Shown: one piece after another, positions 23,001 through 34,610 of the stretch
How positions within the stretch are numbered: position 1 is the first letter of the stretch
Layout: each line of letters opens with the position of its first letter
Assembly: GCA_020465985.1 (NCBI GenBank)
Contig: JAANYP010007949.1
Span: 36,328 to 100,327 of the forward strand
Origin: Centrapalus pauciflorus
Taxonomy: Eukaryota; Streptophyta; Magnoliopsida; Asterales; Asteraceae
DNA length: 64,000 nt
Reading direction: 5' to 3'
The notes under the pieces: generated by a model
The model's input: the letters and a program-made list of their open reading frames with translations, nothing else
Told to the model about the DNA's origin: nothing
The model's database searches: none
Translations under genes and position numbers: made by a program

Positions 23001-24214
23001 ATACATATATATGCATACATGTTGGTCCAATAATGAAAAGAAAAAGAAGATAAGCCTCACACACATATATGCATGCATGCAATTTGAGAAAGAAAAGAAA
23101 AGATCTAAAAATAGGTTTCGGTGTCTTTAACATTTATGGGGTTTCGATAACATTACCGAAACCTCTCAGGTTTCGGTATCTTTTTCATAGTCTCGGTATT
23201 TAGCATATTTCAGTAGTGGGTCTCGACATCTTTTTCATAGTCTCGGTATAGTGTGGGTTTCGGTGGGTCTATGTGGTTTCGGTATTCTTATCGAAACTAA
23301 TTTAAAGTTTCTATAGGTTTCTGTATATATATATTGGGTCTCGGTTGGTTTTGGTATTGTGGGAATTCTCGGTAGTTATCAAAGGTTTAGGTATATACCG
23401 AAACCTTGCTTGGTTTCGGTATTGGGGAGGGGAGTTTCGGTACTCATCTTCAAATGCTTTCAGTAGTTTTCCGTAGCTTCTCACTGGGTTCGGTATTACC
23501 GAAACCCAAATGGGTTTCAGTATATGTAAATGGTTCTCGGTACTATGCTTTCTTGGTTTCGGTTCCACCGAAATCCATGGAGGTTTTGGTATCTACTTTC
23601 ATGCAACACACACATATATGACGCACAAACACACACTCATAAAAAAAACCCCGAAATTAGCATGCATAGGTTTGGCTTAAAGCTTTCATCACAAAAATAT
23701 GTTTGAATTTGAAGCTGAAATGTGTTCTTGAATTTCAAAGAACCGTGATTTCCTTAGGACCCAAAGAACAACTTTTGAGTTTAGATTTACCTTGAAATTT
23801 TGTAGATTGTTGCTTGGTTGCTTGAATATAGCTTGAATCTTTGATTAGTTGCACAAATGGTGAAACTTGAGGTGAAGAAGATGATGGATTCGTATGTCTT
23901 GAAGAGAGAAGTACAGAGAATGATTTTTGGTGGTTTAGAAGAAAATGAAAGAGTGACCTAGAATTTGGGTATTTATATTTTCTCCAAGTCTCATATTTCT
24001 TATTTAAGCAACAAACTTTTGTCTATCCCATTTATTTATTTATTTTTAATAAGCTTTGGTTCTTATTGTAATTCATCACATATGTTTTACTTGATTAATT
24101 AATTTCCATTACTTAATTGCATTATTTAGCAATTAACTTCATTTAAATTCTTAAATTACATCATAAAACACAAATTGCCACATAAACACATTAAATAAAA
24201 AGCAAGGTGTTATA
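21597..24214 (-). mobile_element. 5' LTR of gypsy element G1
   Basis: A 2618-base LTR, partner of 4351-6967. It has the same TA tract (22936-22997), (GCTT)n tract and ACCGAAA box cluster (23106-23576). It ends ...GGTGTTATA followed by the target repeat GTACA. High similarity between the pair implies a recent insertion relative to the decayed B1 host element. Confidence 0.9.
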
Positions 24215-25047
24215 GTACAGACCTGTCACTGCTGTCTTGCTAGCTTTAAAAATAAACTTTAAGACAAACTAAGACACTTTGTTGTATGTAAATACAGACC
24301 TGTGTCCGATGTTTGCCTTTTAAAGAAAGTTTGCAATACCAAAAAGTTATAATCATTGTGTGTATGCCTTGATCATAAAAGTATGTCTAAGTATGAGTCA
24401 CGTAAGATAATTTCTTGATAAATAAAAAGGCCAAGGGATATTCCGAAGTGTAACATGTTTAAAGGAAAAATAATACCAACAATCGGCTAGAAATGTATGT
24501 CACGACAAACAATCAAAGGAATCAAAAATTCCTAAGTGTGAAAGTTTGAATACTGAAAGTGCGTATTTGACACCGCTATCTGATTGAACTTTTCTTTGAC
24601 TATACTCGTCAAAAATATTCTGTTAAGTGTTAAGTATAGGTTGGAAGTTTTAAAAATAATGTAGATTAGTCTAAGTTTAAAGTTTTGGTTCAAAATTTTA
24701 ATTTTACTTTATTTTATTCTACTTTATTTTATTTTAACTTCATTTTTATTTTTATTTTTATTTTTACTTCATTTTTATTTTAATTTTATTTAGGAAAAAT
24801 GTCAAAATTACTGAGGATGCATTCTTAGTTGAATAAAATAAACACTGCGTGAAAATATTGTGCTTAGGGTAAATAATTTTGCATAGTTTGCTCCGTTACA
24901 CGAAAAAAGTTGAAAAAGTTAAATTTAATTCATAGATTTTCAAACTTTTCAAAATTTTCAGATTAAATTCGGATTTAAGCCAAAGTCGAATGTACATTCG
25001 AATTTGGCAGTAAATTCGAATTTGCACACAAACTCGAAGGTGGTTAG

Positions 25048-25056
25048 TATAAATAG
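25048..25056 (+). promoter_or_regulatory. TATA box upstream of the B1 extra ORF
   Basis: TATAAATAG follows AAACTCGAAGGTGGTTAG, which resembles the LTR module AAACTCGAATTGGTCAG before TATAATTAAGG at 29082. The same TATAAATAG lies at the equivalent place in copy B2 (38964-38972). It is about 660 bases before the ATG at 25713. Confidence 0.5.
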
Positions 25057-25213
25057 GTCAACAGTGACATTCATTATTCACATACCTTCGACTTTAGTGC
25101 TTCGAGTTTACCTTGAGAGATTTCGAGTTTACTACTTCGACTTTGTCGTTTCGAGTTTTGCACTGTTAATCAAGTTTTTGTCCGTTTGTGTTCGAGAATA
25201 TTACCAAATCTAG

Positions 25214-25710
25214 GTATAATCAACATCATTGTACAAGATTTAGGATGTTTTTAGACTCAATTTGTGCCAAAATCGACCGATTTTGAGGTTTTAATGGTGT
25301 GAACTTTGTAATTCAAAATAACAAAGTTTGAACCGGTGAAACATCAAATTAGTGACAAATATCTTTGATTAGAACCTATTAGGACTAATGGATGTAATTT
25401 TCTAAGTCTAAAATGGTTGAAATCTTGGAGTTTTGTTTTTTAACATACCGACATATTCGAGTTTGATCGTGGCTTCGAATTTGTCACTAAACTCGAACAA
25501 GCCAATAAACTCGAATGAGGGTTGTTTCGAATATGTTATTCGAATTTATCATTAAAATCGAAATATTTGCCTAAATTTTAAATCAAGCTTGTAGAAATTC
25601 ATGTGTGTTGGATTTTGAACTTACATAAGTTCAAAGTAAAACAAATTTGAATTTAAACAAGTTTATTTTGATTTTGATCATTCTAATATATTATATACTT
25701 TATTGTGCAG
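25214..25710 (+). other. Predicted leader intron before the B1 extra ORF
   Basis: Donor AATCTAG/GTATAATC at 25213/25214 and acceptor TTATTGTGCAG ending at 25710, two bases before the ATG. Copy B2 has donor GTAAGTG at 38794 and acceptor TGTGTGCAG ending at 38322. Splice sites are predicted from sequence only. Confidence 0.4.
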
Positions 25711-25712
25711 AT

Positions 25713-28708
25713 ATGGCGGATAGAGTGTTTGTCCAAAAGCACAATATGGTCATTTCTCCAGACCGTGAGCTGCCTGAAGCTCAGGCATTCCGCCAGATGG
25801 TGGATTTTTTGGCCGCTTCAAGGGTTTCTTGTGCCCTTTCGCATAACGTTCAGATAGTGCTGTCGTATGTTCGGGAATTTTGGGACCATCTGCAGGTCGA
25901 TTGTACTGTTACTCCGACAGTATTGAGGACCAGGATCGCTGGACAACCTGTCGTGTTTTCAGCAGATGTACTACGCAGGGTTTTACAGTTGGGTTCTGCC
26001 GAGCAAGAAGCTGGACCGATAGACTTTCCATTGGAAGTTAGGCAAGCTGCGTTCATAAGAATGGGATATAGCCTTGATGTGGCAAAGGCATCATATATGA
26101 AGAGCGGGCTGATTGGGCAATGGAGATATTTAGCACATGTTTTCATGGTGTGCTTCGCTCCGAAGAAAGCAGGTTTTGATTACATTGTATCGAAGATTCA
26201 ATCGGCAATGATTGCGCTGGTCTACAACCAGAGGTTCAGTTACTCTGAAATGTTCTTTGCGGAGTTTTTTCACCAGATAACAGCTCCAGCAAAAGAAAGA
26301 TTTTTGATGTATCCCAGGTTCGCGATGATGCTGATCCGACATTTCTTGCCAAATCTGCCACAATTGCCAGAGATTCAAAGTGTTGCAGTGATCGACAAAA
26401 GGATTTTTGATGATTGTCAAGCCCACAGGGGTGCATTGGCTAGACCAGTGGAGGCACCACTTTTTGGTGCTGTGGTGAATCTTGATTTTCAAGCACCTGA
26501 AGGTGCCAATTGGGCCGGGGAAGTTCAAGTTCTGCAACAACTGCAACAGCAACAGCAACAGCAGAGGCCTCAGCAACAACAAAGGAGGAGGCAAAGGCCT
26601 TCAGTTAGACAGACTCAGGCTACTAGGCCTTCAACGAGCAGAGTGCAAGAGCCAAAAGAAGCTGGTCCTTCAGTTGTAGCCCCCGTAACTGATCCACGGG
26701 TGGTAACATTGGAAGAGATTTGGACACAAGGGTCGCATGCAAATGAGGAGATTACTTCTGAGCTAGTTTGAAATATTCTGGAACCTCCAGCTGGGGAAGA
26801 AGATATTTTTCGACAGATAGAGGAATATGTGCCTGAGGAAGAAGGTCAAACTATGACCACTTCTGAATCTGAGTCAGAAGAAATTGAAGAGATATAGATT
26901 GAGGCACCAACGAAAGAGACAGAAGATCCGTCTATCCGAATAGGCACATATGGATCAAGAATAGTGGTGATTGATGAAGGAGCAAGAAAGAGAAGAGCAT
27001 CGAGGGAATCGGATGCAGATGACTCGGATTTTGAGGCTGAAGATATAGCCCCTTTGGTGCCTAGGCAGAGGGCCAAGAGGCATCGATTTATGCAGGGAGC
27101 TTCGTCGGCTTCTGCTTCTGAGCCTGAAATTCCAACCGCTCAGCCATCAGCTCAAACATCCATTCCACCACCACCTGCTCAATCATTCATTCCACCACCA
27201 ATCATTCCAACACCCATCCAATCCATTCCATCCACCTCGTCCACCTTCACTGACAATCAACGGTTTGAGCTCAGAAGCAAGGTTGATTTCCAACAAGTCC
27301 AAATATTTCAGCTCACTAAAGCCATCGGCGAGATACAAGCGCATAATGCAAATATTGACAAAGAGAATGTAGAGTTGAAGACATTTGTTGGAACGATTGA
27401 ACAAGAGAATCTTGAGTTGAAGACGTTCGTTGCAGATCAGGCTGCAGAAATCCGCACGATGAGGTCCCTTATTGAGCAATTAATGAAAAATCTAAAGTCT
27501 CAGGGGGAGACAAGTTGCAGGGATTCTGAGGAGTCGAGAAGGGGAGATGATGATGAAGGCAATGATCCCGATGCACCAAAAGACAGTGAGCCAGTATATT
27601 TTTCTGCTGCTCAACATGCCGAACTTCAGGGGGAGCCAAGTCAGAGTGGAGCTGAAGGAGGAGAGGCGAGTTCCTCAAAGGTCATGGAGAGCGCAATGAG
27701 CAAAATAATTGAAGCTCTGATGAATATTGAGGAAGAAGTGTTAGATTTTGATTTTGAAGACGAGATTGACGAGCTAGAGGAAGGAGAGATTATTCCAGAA
27801 GATATTCCTGAATGGAAACCAGATGATGAGGTATTAGGTGATGAGGAAGATGAAGCTAATGAAATAATTATTCAGGAAAATCCTATCACTGATACATATC
27901 TGACAGAAGATCAAAATGTGATTAACATAGAAGCCGTTAAAGCTGCTTTAAATGTTGAATCATAAGTTGAAGAGCCCGTCAGGGAGCTTACAGATGAAGA
28001 ACAAAGAAAGCTGTGTTTTAGGTTAGAAAAGAAGGCGATAGAGTTGAAGGAAAAGATGCTTGTGCCCAGTGCTGGGAAGCTGTCTGGAAATATACTTAGC
28101 TGGTTCTTCGATCGAGAACTACAGCTGTTTATCATCAAGAGAAAGGATGGCCTTCAGTATCTGAGGAGAAGGCTGAAGGATTTCAACTCCTTGCCCAAGT
28201 GTGAAATAAAGGCCTTAGCCTGGAAGGAGCTTATCAATATCGGAGACGATCCCTACGCTGAAATCATTGCTAAGATCATAAGAAGGGAGGGGAGGTCTAG
28301 AAAATTTGAAAGGCTTAATCCACGAATTGGTAAAAGAGTTATGGACCATTCAAGAATTGATCCTCTGACTAGTAGACCATGGATGAAAATCAGTACAAAC
28401 CAGTTAGATGTTTAAAGAAAGTTCCTCTGAAGCCGATGCCACAGAATGTTTTGGGTAATCTCAACTGGTGGTATGTTGAAAGTGAAACAGGTGAAGCTGT
28501 AATGGAAGATCTTGAAGAAAAGTTGATTCTTATAGTCTATGATCCATTGCACCTGGTTAATCTGTCAAAAGATGATCTTCAAGTGCTTCATGTTCACAAG
28601 ATCTCGTGTGATGCGTATATGGACCCTGAAGCCAAAAAGTATCTGAACGTGGTCAACGTTTGTGTCGAACAAGGTCTGTATGCTGGTAGTATTTTAACTA
28701 GACCTTAG
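25713..28708 (+). pseudogene. Sirevirus envelope-position extra ORF, copy B1
   Basis: Encodes about 1000 residues in the place where some Sireviruses carry an envelope-like gene. An N-terminal globular domain of about 250 residues (KHNMV, MVDFLAASRVS, SYVREFWDHLQVDC, RFLMYPRFAMMLI) precedes a Gln tract near 26535-26580. Acidic low-complexity sequence, a PRQRAKRHRF basic patch, a coiled coil near 27265-27490 (heptads such as ENVELKTFV) and a C-terminal domain (GDDPYAEIIAKIIRREGRS, LIVYDPLHLVNLSKDDLQVL) follow. I see no signal peptide or membrane segment, so envelope function is doubtful. In-frame stops at 26771, 26897 and 27965 and a frameshift near 28380 inactivate it. It is followed by a polypurine tract and LTR. 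Confidence 0.75.
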
Positions 28709-28745
28709 TAATTAATCAAAATGTAAATAGTTAGAAGCTATCGTC

Positions 28746-28754
28746 AAGGGGGAG
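28746..28754 (+). promoter_or_regulatory. Polypurine tract of Sirevirus B1
   Basis: AAGGGGGAG, two bases before the LTR start TGTTGG at 28757. It is the plus-strand priming site of reverse transcription. The same arrangement lies on the minus strand at 35293-35301. Confidence 0.85.
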
Positions 28755-28756
28755 TC

Positions 28757-29334
28757 TGTTGGTACACCTTGTTTGACGATAGTAGTCTAAGTATGGTTAG
28801 CATTTTGTGTAAGTCAAGTTACGTAATATTGAATATTGACTAGTGTTTGATATATCTGATTATGTGTGTTTGATATTTATTGATTGTATGTTTGAACTTA
28901 GTGTAACGTATTACAAAAAGTTCAAACATAAAGTTCAAAGATATATTCAAACATAAGTTAAAACAGAAAATCAAACATAAGCTTGATAGTGAAATTCGAA
29001 TTTGGTCTAAATTCGAATTTGCACTTAAGGTAGATTCGAATTTGTCCTAAGACAAACTCGAATTGGTCAGTATAATTAAGGATTAACTCGAATAATTATA
29101 AGACTTTTGCAGAATTTCAGAGAGTAATTAAGCAAAGGCGATCTCGAGTTTACTAGTATTCAGAGAGTGTTTTCGGAGAGAATCATCGTGTAGGTACGTT
29201 CGTCGTCGTTCGTATAACACCGTGGTAGTCTCCGTGTTCCGTGTGGGTGATCTTACCGTCAAGCCGCTAACGAGGATTCCACACTCGTTGGACGGTGTCG
29301 CGTCGAGATAGATCCGTCAGTCCAAGACCTTACA
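28757..29334 (+). mobile_element. 3' LTR of Sirevirus B1, 3' part missing
   Basis: Begins TGTTGGTACACC after the polypurine tract. It carries TTCGAATTTG boxes at 29004-29060, AAACTCGAATTGG and TATAATTAAGG at 29081-29091. It parallels the LTR at 34611-35290 up to ACCTTACA (29334), then departs. The conserved Sirevirus LTR tail with its poly-C tract is absent, so it is either truncated at 29334 or a short variant. Confidence 0.75.
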
Positions 29335-29574
29335 TGAAATGAAATTACAACATCAAGGTAACGTAAAAGAGCAGTTTATACATAGTGATTTTTTATTATA
29401 GAAATAACACATGTTTTATAAGATGGAAAAAGGTACAACTAATGCAACAAGGTACAACTAATGTACATAGAAATTTCAACATATTGGACTATTGATGATG
29501 GGAGAATGTAATGGCAAGCTTGTCCAACTGATGGACATATTCCATTCATCATCTACTCAGGTAGTAGATGGACT
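29335..29574 (-). other. 3' non-coding end of Sirevirus derivative D
   Basis: On the minus strand this follows the stop of the D extra ORF. It contains a short tandem GGTACAACTAATG pair near 29430-29460. I see no polypurine tract or LTR; the element is broken where it meets the B1 LTR. Confidence 0.5.
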
Positions 29575-32500
29575 TCAAGGCAGTGGTGGCACTCCTTCTT
29601 CAAACATCTCTTCAAGCTGTTCCATAGATTCATCCATTTCTTCCATTTCAACTCTTAGGAACATGAAACTGGGATGTTGAAGCTCCCCTCTTTCATAAAA
29701 GCCTCTGAGCTTATCCCAGATGGCTGTTGTCCTTTTTATAGATTGCCTAAAGGAATTAGCAAGTCTGAAAGAAATAAGCTGTTTGAGACCAACCTTTTGC
29801 AAGTCTGATGCTCTTTGGAAGCACTTTTTCTTTGTAAGGGGATCTACAAAAAATATCCCTAAATCAGGTTCTTCAATCAGCTTATTTTCCTCAAATTCCA
29901 CTCCCGTAGGCAGGCTGTGGTCTACTCCTTTGATTTCCACGGCTACATCACCTTGTTAAATCATTATTAGGAGTTCCTCCAACGTTGTATCCTTTCTCCT
30001 TCTCTTGGCCTTTATCTTGGGTGTAGCCACTGAGGTACCCTTGATCTGTTCTTCTGTGATGAGGCCAAGATCCTTCACTCTTTCCATTAGCTTTTTGACA
30101 TATGCCCTGACAGTCTTAGATGTTTCAGATTTAGACTGGCTCAGGGCAACTTCCAATTCCTCCCAGTCTCTGAATCCCATTTGTGCAACATCAGTGTGTT
30201 CATATGCCTCAAGTTCTGGACCTTCAGCACCCATTCTGGCTATCTGTAACTTCCACTGTTTGCCTTTTCTTGAAATAGGAACAACTTTGACAATTGGTTC
30301 CCTGGTAAGTCTTCTGTTAGCAACATCAAAGAACTTTTTCCTTGCCAGGTTGTCAAAGTGAATCTGGGCTCTTGCAGAGGAGGATGCTTGCTTGGATTTG
30401 GTCACTGAGACCTGAGCACCTTGTTCCTTTTCACCTTCCTTTTCAACCACTGACTCCCTAGCAGCCTCAAGCAATTTTCTTTGAACATCCAAATAAGGCA
30501 TTTTAATTTTACTTGCCTCTTTAAATGCAAAGGATCTTGCAGCTTTGGCAGAGGCTTCTTCTTTCATTAGTCTTTCAAGGGCTTGGAGCTGTTCATCTCT
30601 GTATTCATAGTACTTCTCCATAGAGACGCCCATTTCTTTAGCTCTTGCCTTGTCAAACTTCAGTTGTGCAGCTTTTAGGTAATCAGGGTCTACAGATGCT
30701 TTCTTCTTCCCTTTAGCTATTGTAGTTGGAGCAGCTTTAGAATATCAGATGTCTCCTTCTGCTTGGCATGTCCCCAGGAATGGATTCCTCCCCCTTAGAT
30801 TGTGCAGGGTTTGGAGATCCAGCCTGAGTTGGCAGAGCAGCTTCAGTTTGATGGGAGACATCCTCAGTGGGACCTGTTTGTGATACACCTGCTGCTTGAC
30901 CAACAGATGTTGATTTCTCCTTAGAAGGAGAAGAAGATTTCTCCCCCTTAGACTTAGTCTTTGAGGTAGATAACTTCTCCCCCTTTGAAGGAGATGACAC
31001 ATAGCCTTCAACATGTGGTCTGCCTGGAGAAACAAATTCAGCAGGCGCAGCAGCAGTTTTGGCAGCAGGTTTGGGGCCAACCAGACTATGCACTAAGAAA
31101 GCCAGATTGTCCTTAACCTCTACAAGCTGGGCAAGGCAGGTTTGAAGAGAGCTAGATTGAGAATTCTCAATGGAGGACAGCTTTGAAAGGGTTTCCCTGT
31201 CAGAAGCTGTGAACAACAAACTTTGAAGCTGTGCAAGATGTAGTTCAAGAGAGTCTTGCACATCATCAAGGTTGGATGACAGAAAATTGGACGGAGAGAC
31301 AATGAGAGTGTTTAAGTTGGCCAATGTAGATGGAAGGGTAGTGGTGCAAGTGTTAAGGAGAGGGGACAGCCGTTGGGAGACAGCTGCCATGGAGGACACA
31401 GAGTCTTGTTGAGTGGAAAGGATAGAGGAGAGTGTAGTGGAGATAGTTTGCAGCTGTGCAGTGAGTGCAAGCAGCTGTGAGGACTGATCATCGTGAGGAG
31501 GGGTTGGAAAGGAATTCTTGAACACATCAAAGAATGCTTTGAGCTGTGCAGATACAGAGTCTGAGTATGGATGGTAGGGAGATCATGGAATTTTCCAAAG
31601 AGCCGACTTTGTTGGTCAGCAATGACAGCTGATCCTTCAAAGGAAGATCTTTGGGGGATGGAGGAGTATGGGTGGACTATTTTGATTGTGTAGATGGTGA
31701 GGCAGGTGTTTGAGGATGTGATGGGCAAGGTAGGGATACTTTTGAAAGAAGTTCCGTAGCTTGGGCATAAGTAAGATGGCCCAGCTTGGAAGGGTCAATG
31801 GATCCTTCAGCAGTGGCTGTAGCTGCTTCATCAGGAGAAGGGGTAGGAGATGGTGGCCTTTCAGATGCTACTTGTTTTGCAACACCTTCATCAAAGCCTG
31901 GGGTGGTTCCCTTGGCAACACCTTGGTTTATAAGTGCCTCATCATGGGGAGATGGGATGTGCATTTCAACATCAGCAGTGGTGAAACCTGCTGATGGAAT
32001 TTGCATTTGAGGAGCAGCCTCACCAGACGGATGGTCTGTTCCTCGTGGTTCATCAGCTTGGGAGGTTGGTCCTTCAGCAGCTGTTGGGTGTACAACAGTT
32101 GTATCACTAGGAGCAGAAGTTTGAGGCTGATCTACTGGATGGTCTAGTCCAGCAGGTTTGGCACCTCGTGCAGACTCAGGTTGTGTTAGAGAAGTATGAG
32201 GTGGAGACTGTGTGGACTCAGTGTGGAGGGGAGTGAACCCCTATCTTTCAATACCCTCAGCCTGTTGGGAGGCTGGGATAGTTGATGTGGTAGTCTCCAT
32301 ATGTACAACTGGTTCCTGTTGGGAGAAACCAGAGGGTCTAGGCTGACTCAGGGTGGACTCATGTTGGAGTGAAGCCTCCTCTAATGATGCTAGACCTTCT
32401 CCCAAAATAGGAGAGGCAGCATGGGTTGCTTCTTTTTCAACTGACTCCTGTTGAGAGGAGCCAGAGGGGCTAGTTTGGGTAGGCGGTTTCTTCCTAGCTA

Positions 32501-33050
32501 ATGATTTTCTCCTGGAGTATTGTGACAATGTGGGGGATTGAGGAGAAGTATCATGGAATTGTGTTTGGACTAGTGGGGAGACTGGGTCAGAAACAGGAGG
32601 GTTAACCTGTTCCATAGTCTCAGGTGCCACAGAGGCACCAGCCACAAACGCTTCAGGTTCAACAGATGAACCAGGGTGAGGAGTCTGCTCCCCCTCAGCC
32701 ACAGAGGCTTACGGGGCAGACTTTGACTTAGCTGTTTTTGCCTTCTTGCGGACAGGCTCAGCTTGAGTCGATTCCAGGACCTTTTTTACAACTTTGGGCC
32801 TAGATTTGGATTTTTCTCTGGGAGCAGTCATTGGATCCACCCTCACAGTAGAGGGTCCATACACCATGCCAAGCAACCTCCTCATAGGTGTAGATAGATG
32901 AGGCTCATTGGGGAGTACAGGGGTGTAGAAAACTCTATTCCAAATCACTTGGAAAGCAGCAGTAAGTAACATAGGCTGAGAGTTATAGAGATGCTCACCA
33001 CAGACATGCATGAATATGAGGCTTAGAATCTTTGGGTATCTAACAGCAGC
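29575..33050 (-). pseudogene. Diverged Sirevirus extra ORF in deletion derivative D
   Basis: Minus-strand frames in series make a second type of envelope-position protein. An N-domain remnant (RYPKILSLIFMHV, 33050-32850, comparable to RFLMYPRFAMMLI of B1) is followed by a Pro/Ser/Gln-rich region of about 500 residues with RKSLARKKP and SPSKGEK-type basic runs. A Ser/Thr/Leu-rich helical region (LTAQLQTISTTL..) precedes a basic charged region (KYYEYRDEQLQALERLMKEE) and a C-domain ending near 29580 with IFFVDPLTKKKCFQRASDLQKVGL. That last block parallels the VYDPLHLVNLSKDDLQ block of B1. Frameshifts occur near 32705, 32240, 31640, 30735 and 29950. There is no membrane segment. Function unknown. 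Confidence 0.6.
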
Positions 33051-33059
33051 TGGACGGGT

Positions 33060-34548
33060 ATTTTGCTACACCAGGTTCCTCAAATTCACAAAATTCCATC
33101 GAAATTTCAGACAACAAAACATTATGCTTCTCAATAGCAGCTTTTAGATCAACAAGCAGATATTCAAACATTTTAACTTTTTTATCAGAACTGTAAACCA
33201 TAAAGTTTTGTACCTTATACATCATTGTTGGGTTCCAGTTCTCTAGGCTACTGAGAGCTTCAGCTTAAGCCAGGTCTTGTTTGAAGTTGCTTGTTGATGG
33301 GACATCAGTGTTGGCCATCAGACAGTTGTTATCTTCTTCATCTGAAGATGAGTCAGATTCCTCCCAATCACATGTCTCAACCATGAGTCCCTTTTGCTTG
33401 TTGGAAGCCACTGAGTCTTCCAACTTCCTCAGCTTAGCCATGGCCATTAGGTACTTAACCATGTAGCCATCGTCCCTGTTTGTCTTGTATGGTTTGGATG
33501 ATTGACCAACAGCTTTAGACACACAGTCAGCAGCTATATGGCCAGTTTTGCCACATTTAAAGCACTCAGCCTTAGTTTTATCAAATGCCTTCTTTTTTAC
33601 GGCACCTGATTTGTTCTGCAGCATTCTTCCACCAAACCTCTTCTTGTTGAATTTTCTAACAAGCATTGCAATCATTTGCTCATCATCAAGTTCAGCAAGA
33701 TCTTCATAGTTTTCCTCCTCAGACATTTCTTCCCTTTCATCATCAGCCTGTTGATCAGGTTGTGTGAACACATCACACACCTGATCAGTAGGTTGTCTCA
33801 TGTTGGCCACTAAGGCAACACCTCTCTTAGACATTTCCAAGGCATTTCTTTTCTGTTGCCTTGATTGCTCATCATTTAGTAAGGATCCATACAGATTTAC
33901 AAGATCCATACCCTTGACGGTGCTTGAATTTCTTAAGATAGTAGAAAAATAATTCTATTCCTCAGGCAAGATGTCCAAGAACTTGTTCACTAGAGTCAAG
34001 CTGTCCTTAGTGATCCCAACAGCTTTGAGATCATTGATTAGAGCAGTGAACCTGGTATAGGTTTCTGTGAGAGACTCCTTTGGCTTGGCAAAGAAGGGCT
34101 CATACTGTCTAACTAGATTGTTGATCCTGTTATCCAGTGTGATAGTGGGACCATCATAGACGGTACACAAAGTATCCCACATCTCCTTTGCAGTTTTCAT
34201 TTTCTCAACCTGTTTGAACACATCATCAGGAAGAGAAATGACTAGGTTGTTCCTGGATTTTGCATCAAGAGCAACCAGCCTTTTGTCTTCATCAGACCAT
34301 TGAGCTTTGGCCTTCTCAAAGGTTCTGATCTCAAGGGCAGCTCCTTCAACAGCAGGAGTGATAGTACTAACAGAGGTTGGCACATAGGGACCTTCCATCA
34401 CTATCTCTGGCAGTTGTACATCCAGATTCTATAAGTAGAGCATCATTCTGCACTTCCAACCAGAGAAGTTTTGATGATTGAACTTGGGGGTTTTGGCCAT
34501 AGAACCATCGTCATAGTAAGAGGAGGAACTGGCAGCACTGTTGTCCAT
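33060..34548 (-). pseudogene. Sirevirus gag in derivative D
   Basis: Starts at ATG 34548, about 48 bases inside the primer site. It shows MDNSAA, FSGWKCRMMLYL, the copia gag core (FKQVEKMKTAKEMWDTL, SLTETYTRFTALINDL) and a CCHC knuckle CFKCGKTGHIAADC near 33560. An acidic stretch and a helical tail (KVKMFEYLLVDLKAAIEKHN) follow. In-frame stops occur at the Lys of YLKNLDV (about 34432), at 33955 (Trp to stop) and at 33265. It is clearly the same family as the gag at 49887. At about 33055 it runs into the extra ORF with protease, integrase and RT all missing. Confidence 0.85.
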
Positions 34549-34595
34549 GGGAAAGTAGGGAGAATGAGATATCTAGAGATTTCACACACTCTATC

Positions 34596-34608
34596 TGCTC
34601 TGATACCA
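34596..34608 (-). promoter_or_regulatory. Primer-binding site of Sirevirus D
   Basis: The minus strand reads TGGTATCAGAGCA two bases inside the LTR end at 34611, complementary to initiator methionine tRNA. Confidence 0.9.
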
Positions 34609-34610
34609 GT

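Larger units (their letters stand above)
24215..25710 (+). other. Sirevirus B1 spacer, part 2, with internal promoter-like module
   Basis: Continues the pol-to-extra-ORF spacer after G1. In order it holds the third hairpin (24283-24296), T-rich tracts, a cluster of TTCGAA/CTCGAA boxes at 24960-25035, TATAAATAG at 25048-25056, more boxes at 25085-25160, a GT donor at 25214, further boxes at 25450-25570 and a TTGTGCAG acceptor ending at 25710. The corresponding order is conserved in the reversed copy B2 (38322-39060). Function is inferred from conservation of layout. Confidence 0.6.
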
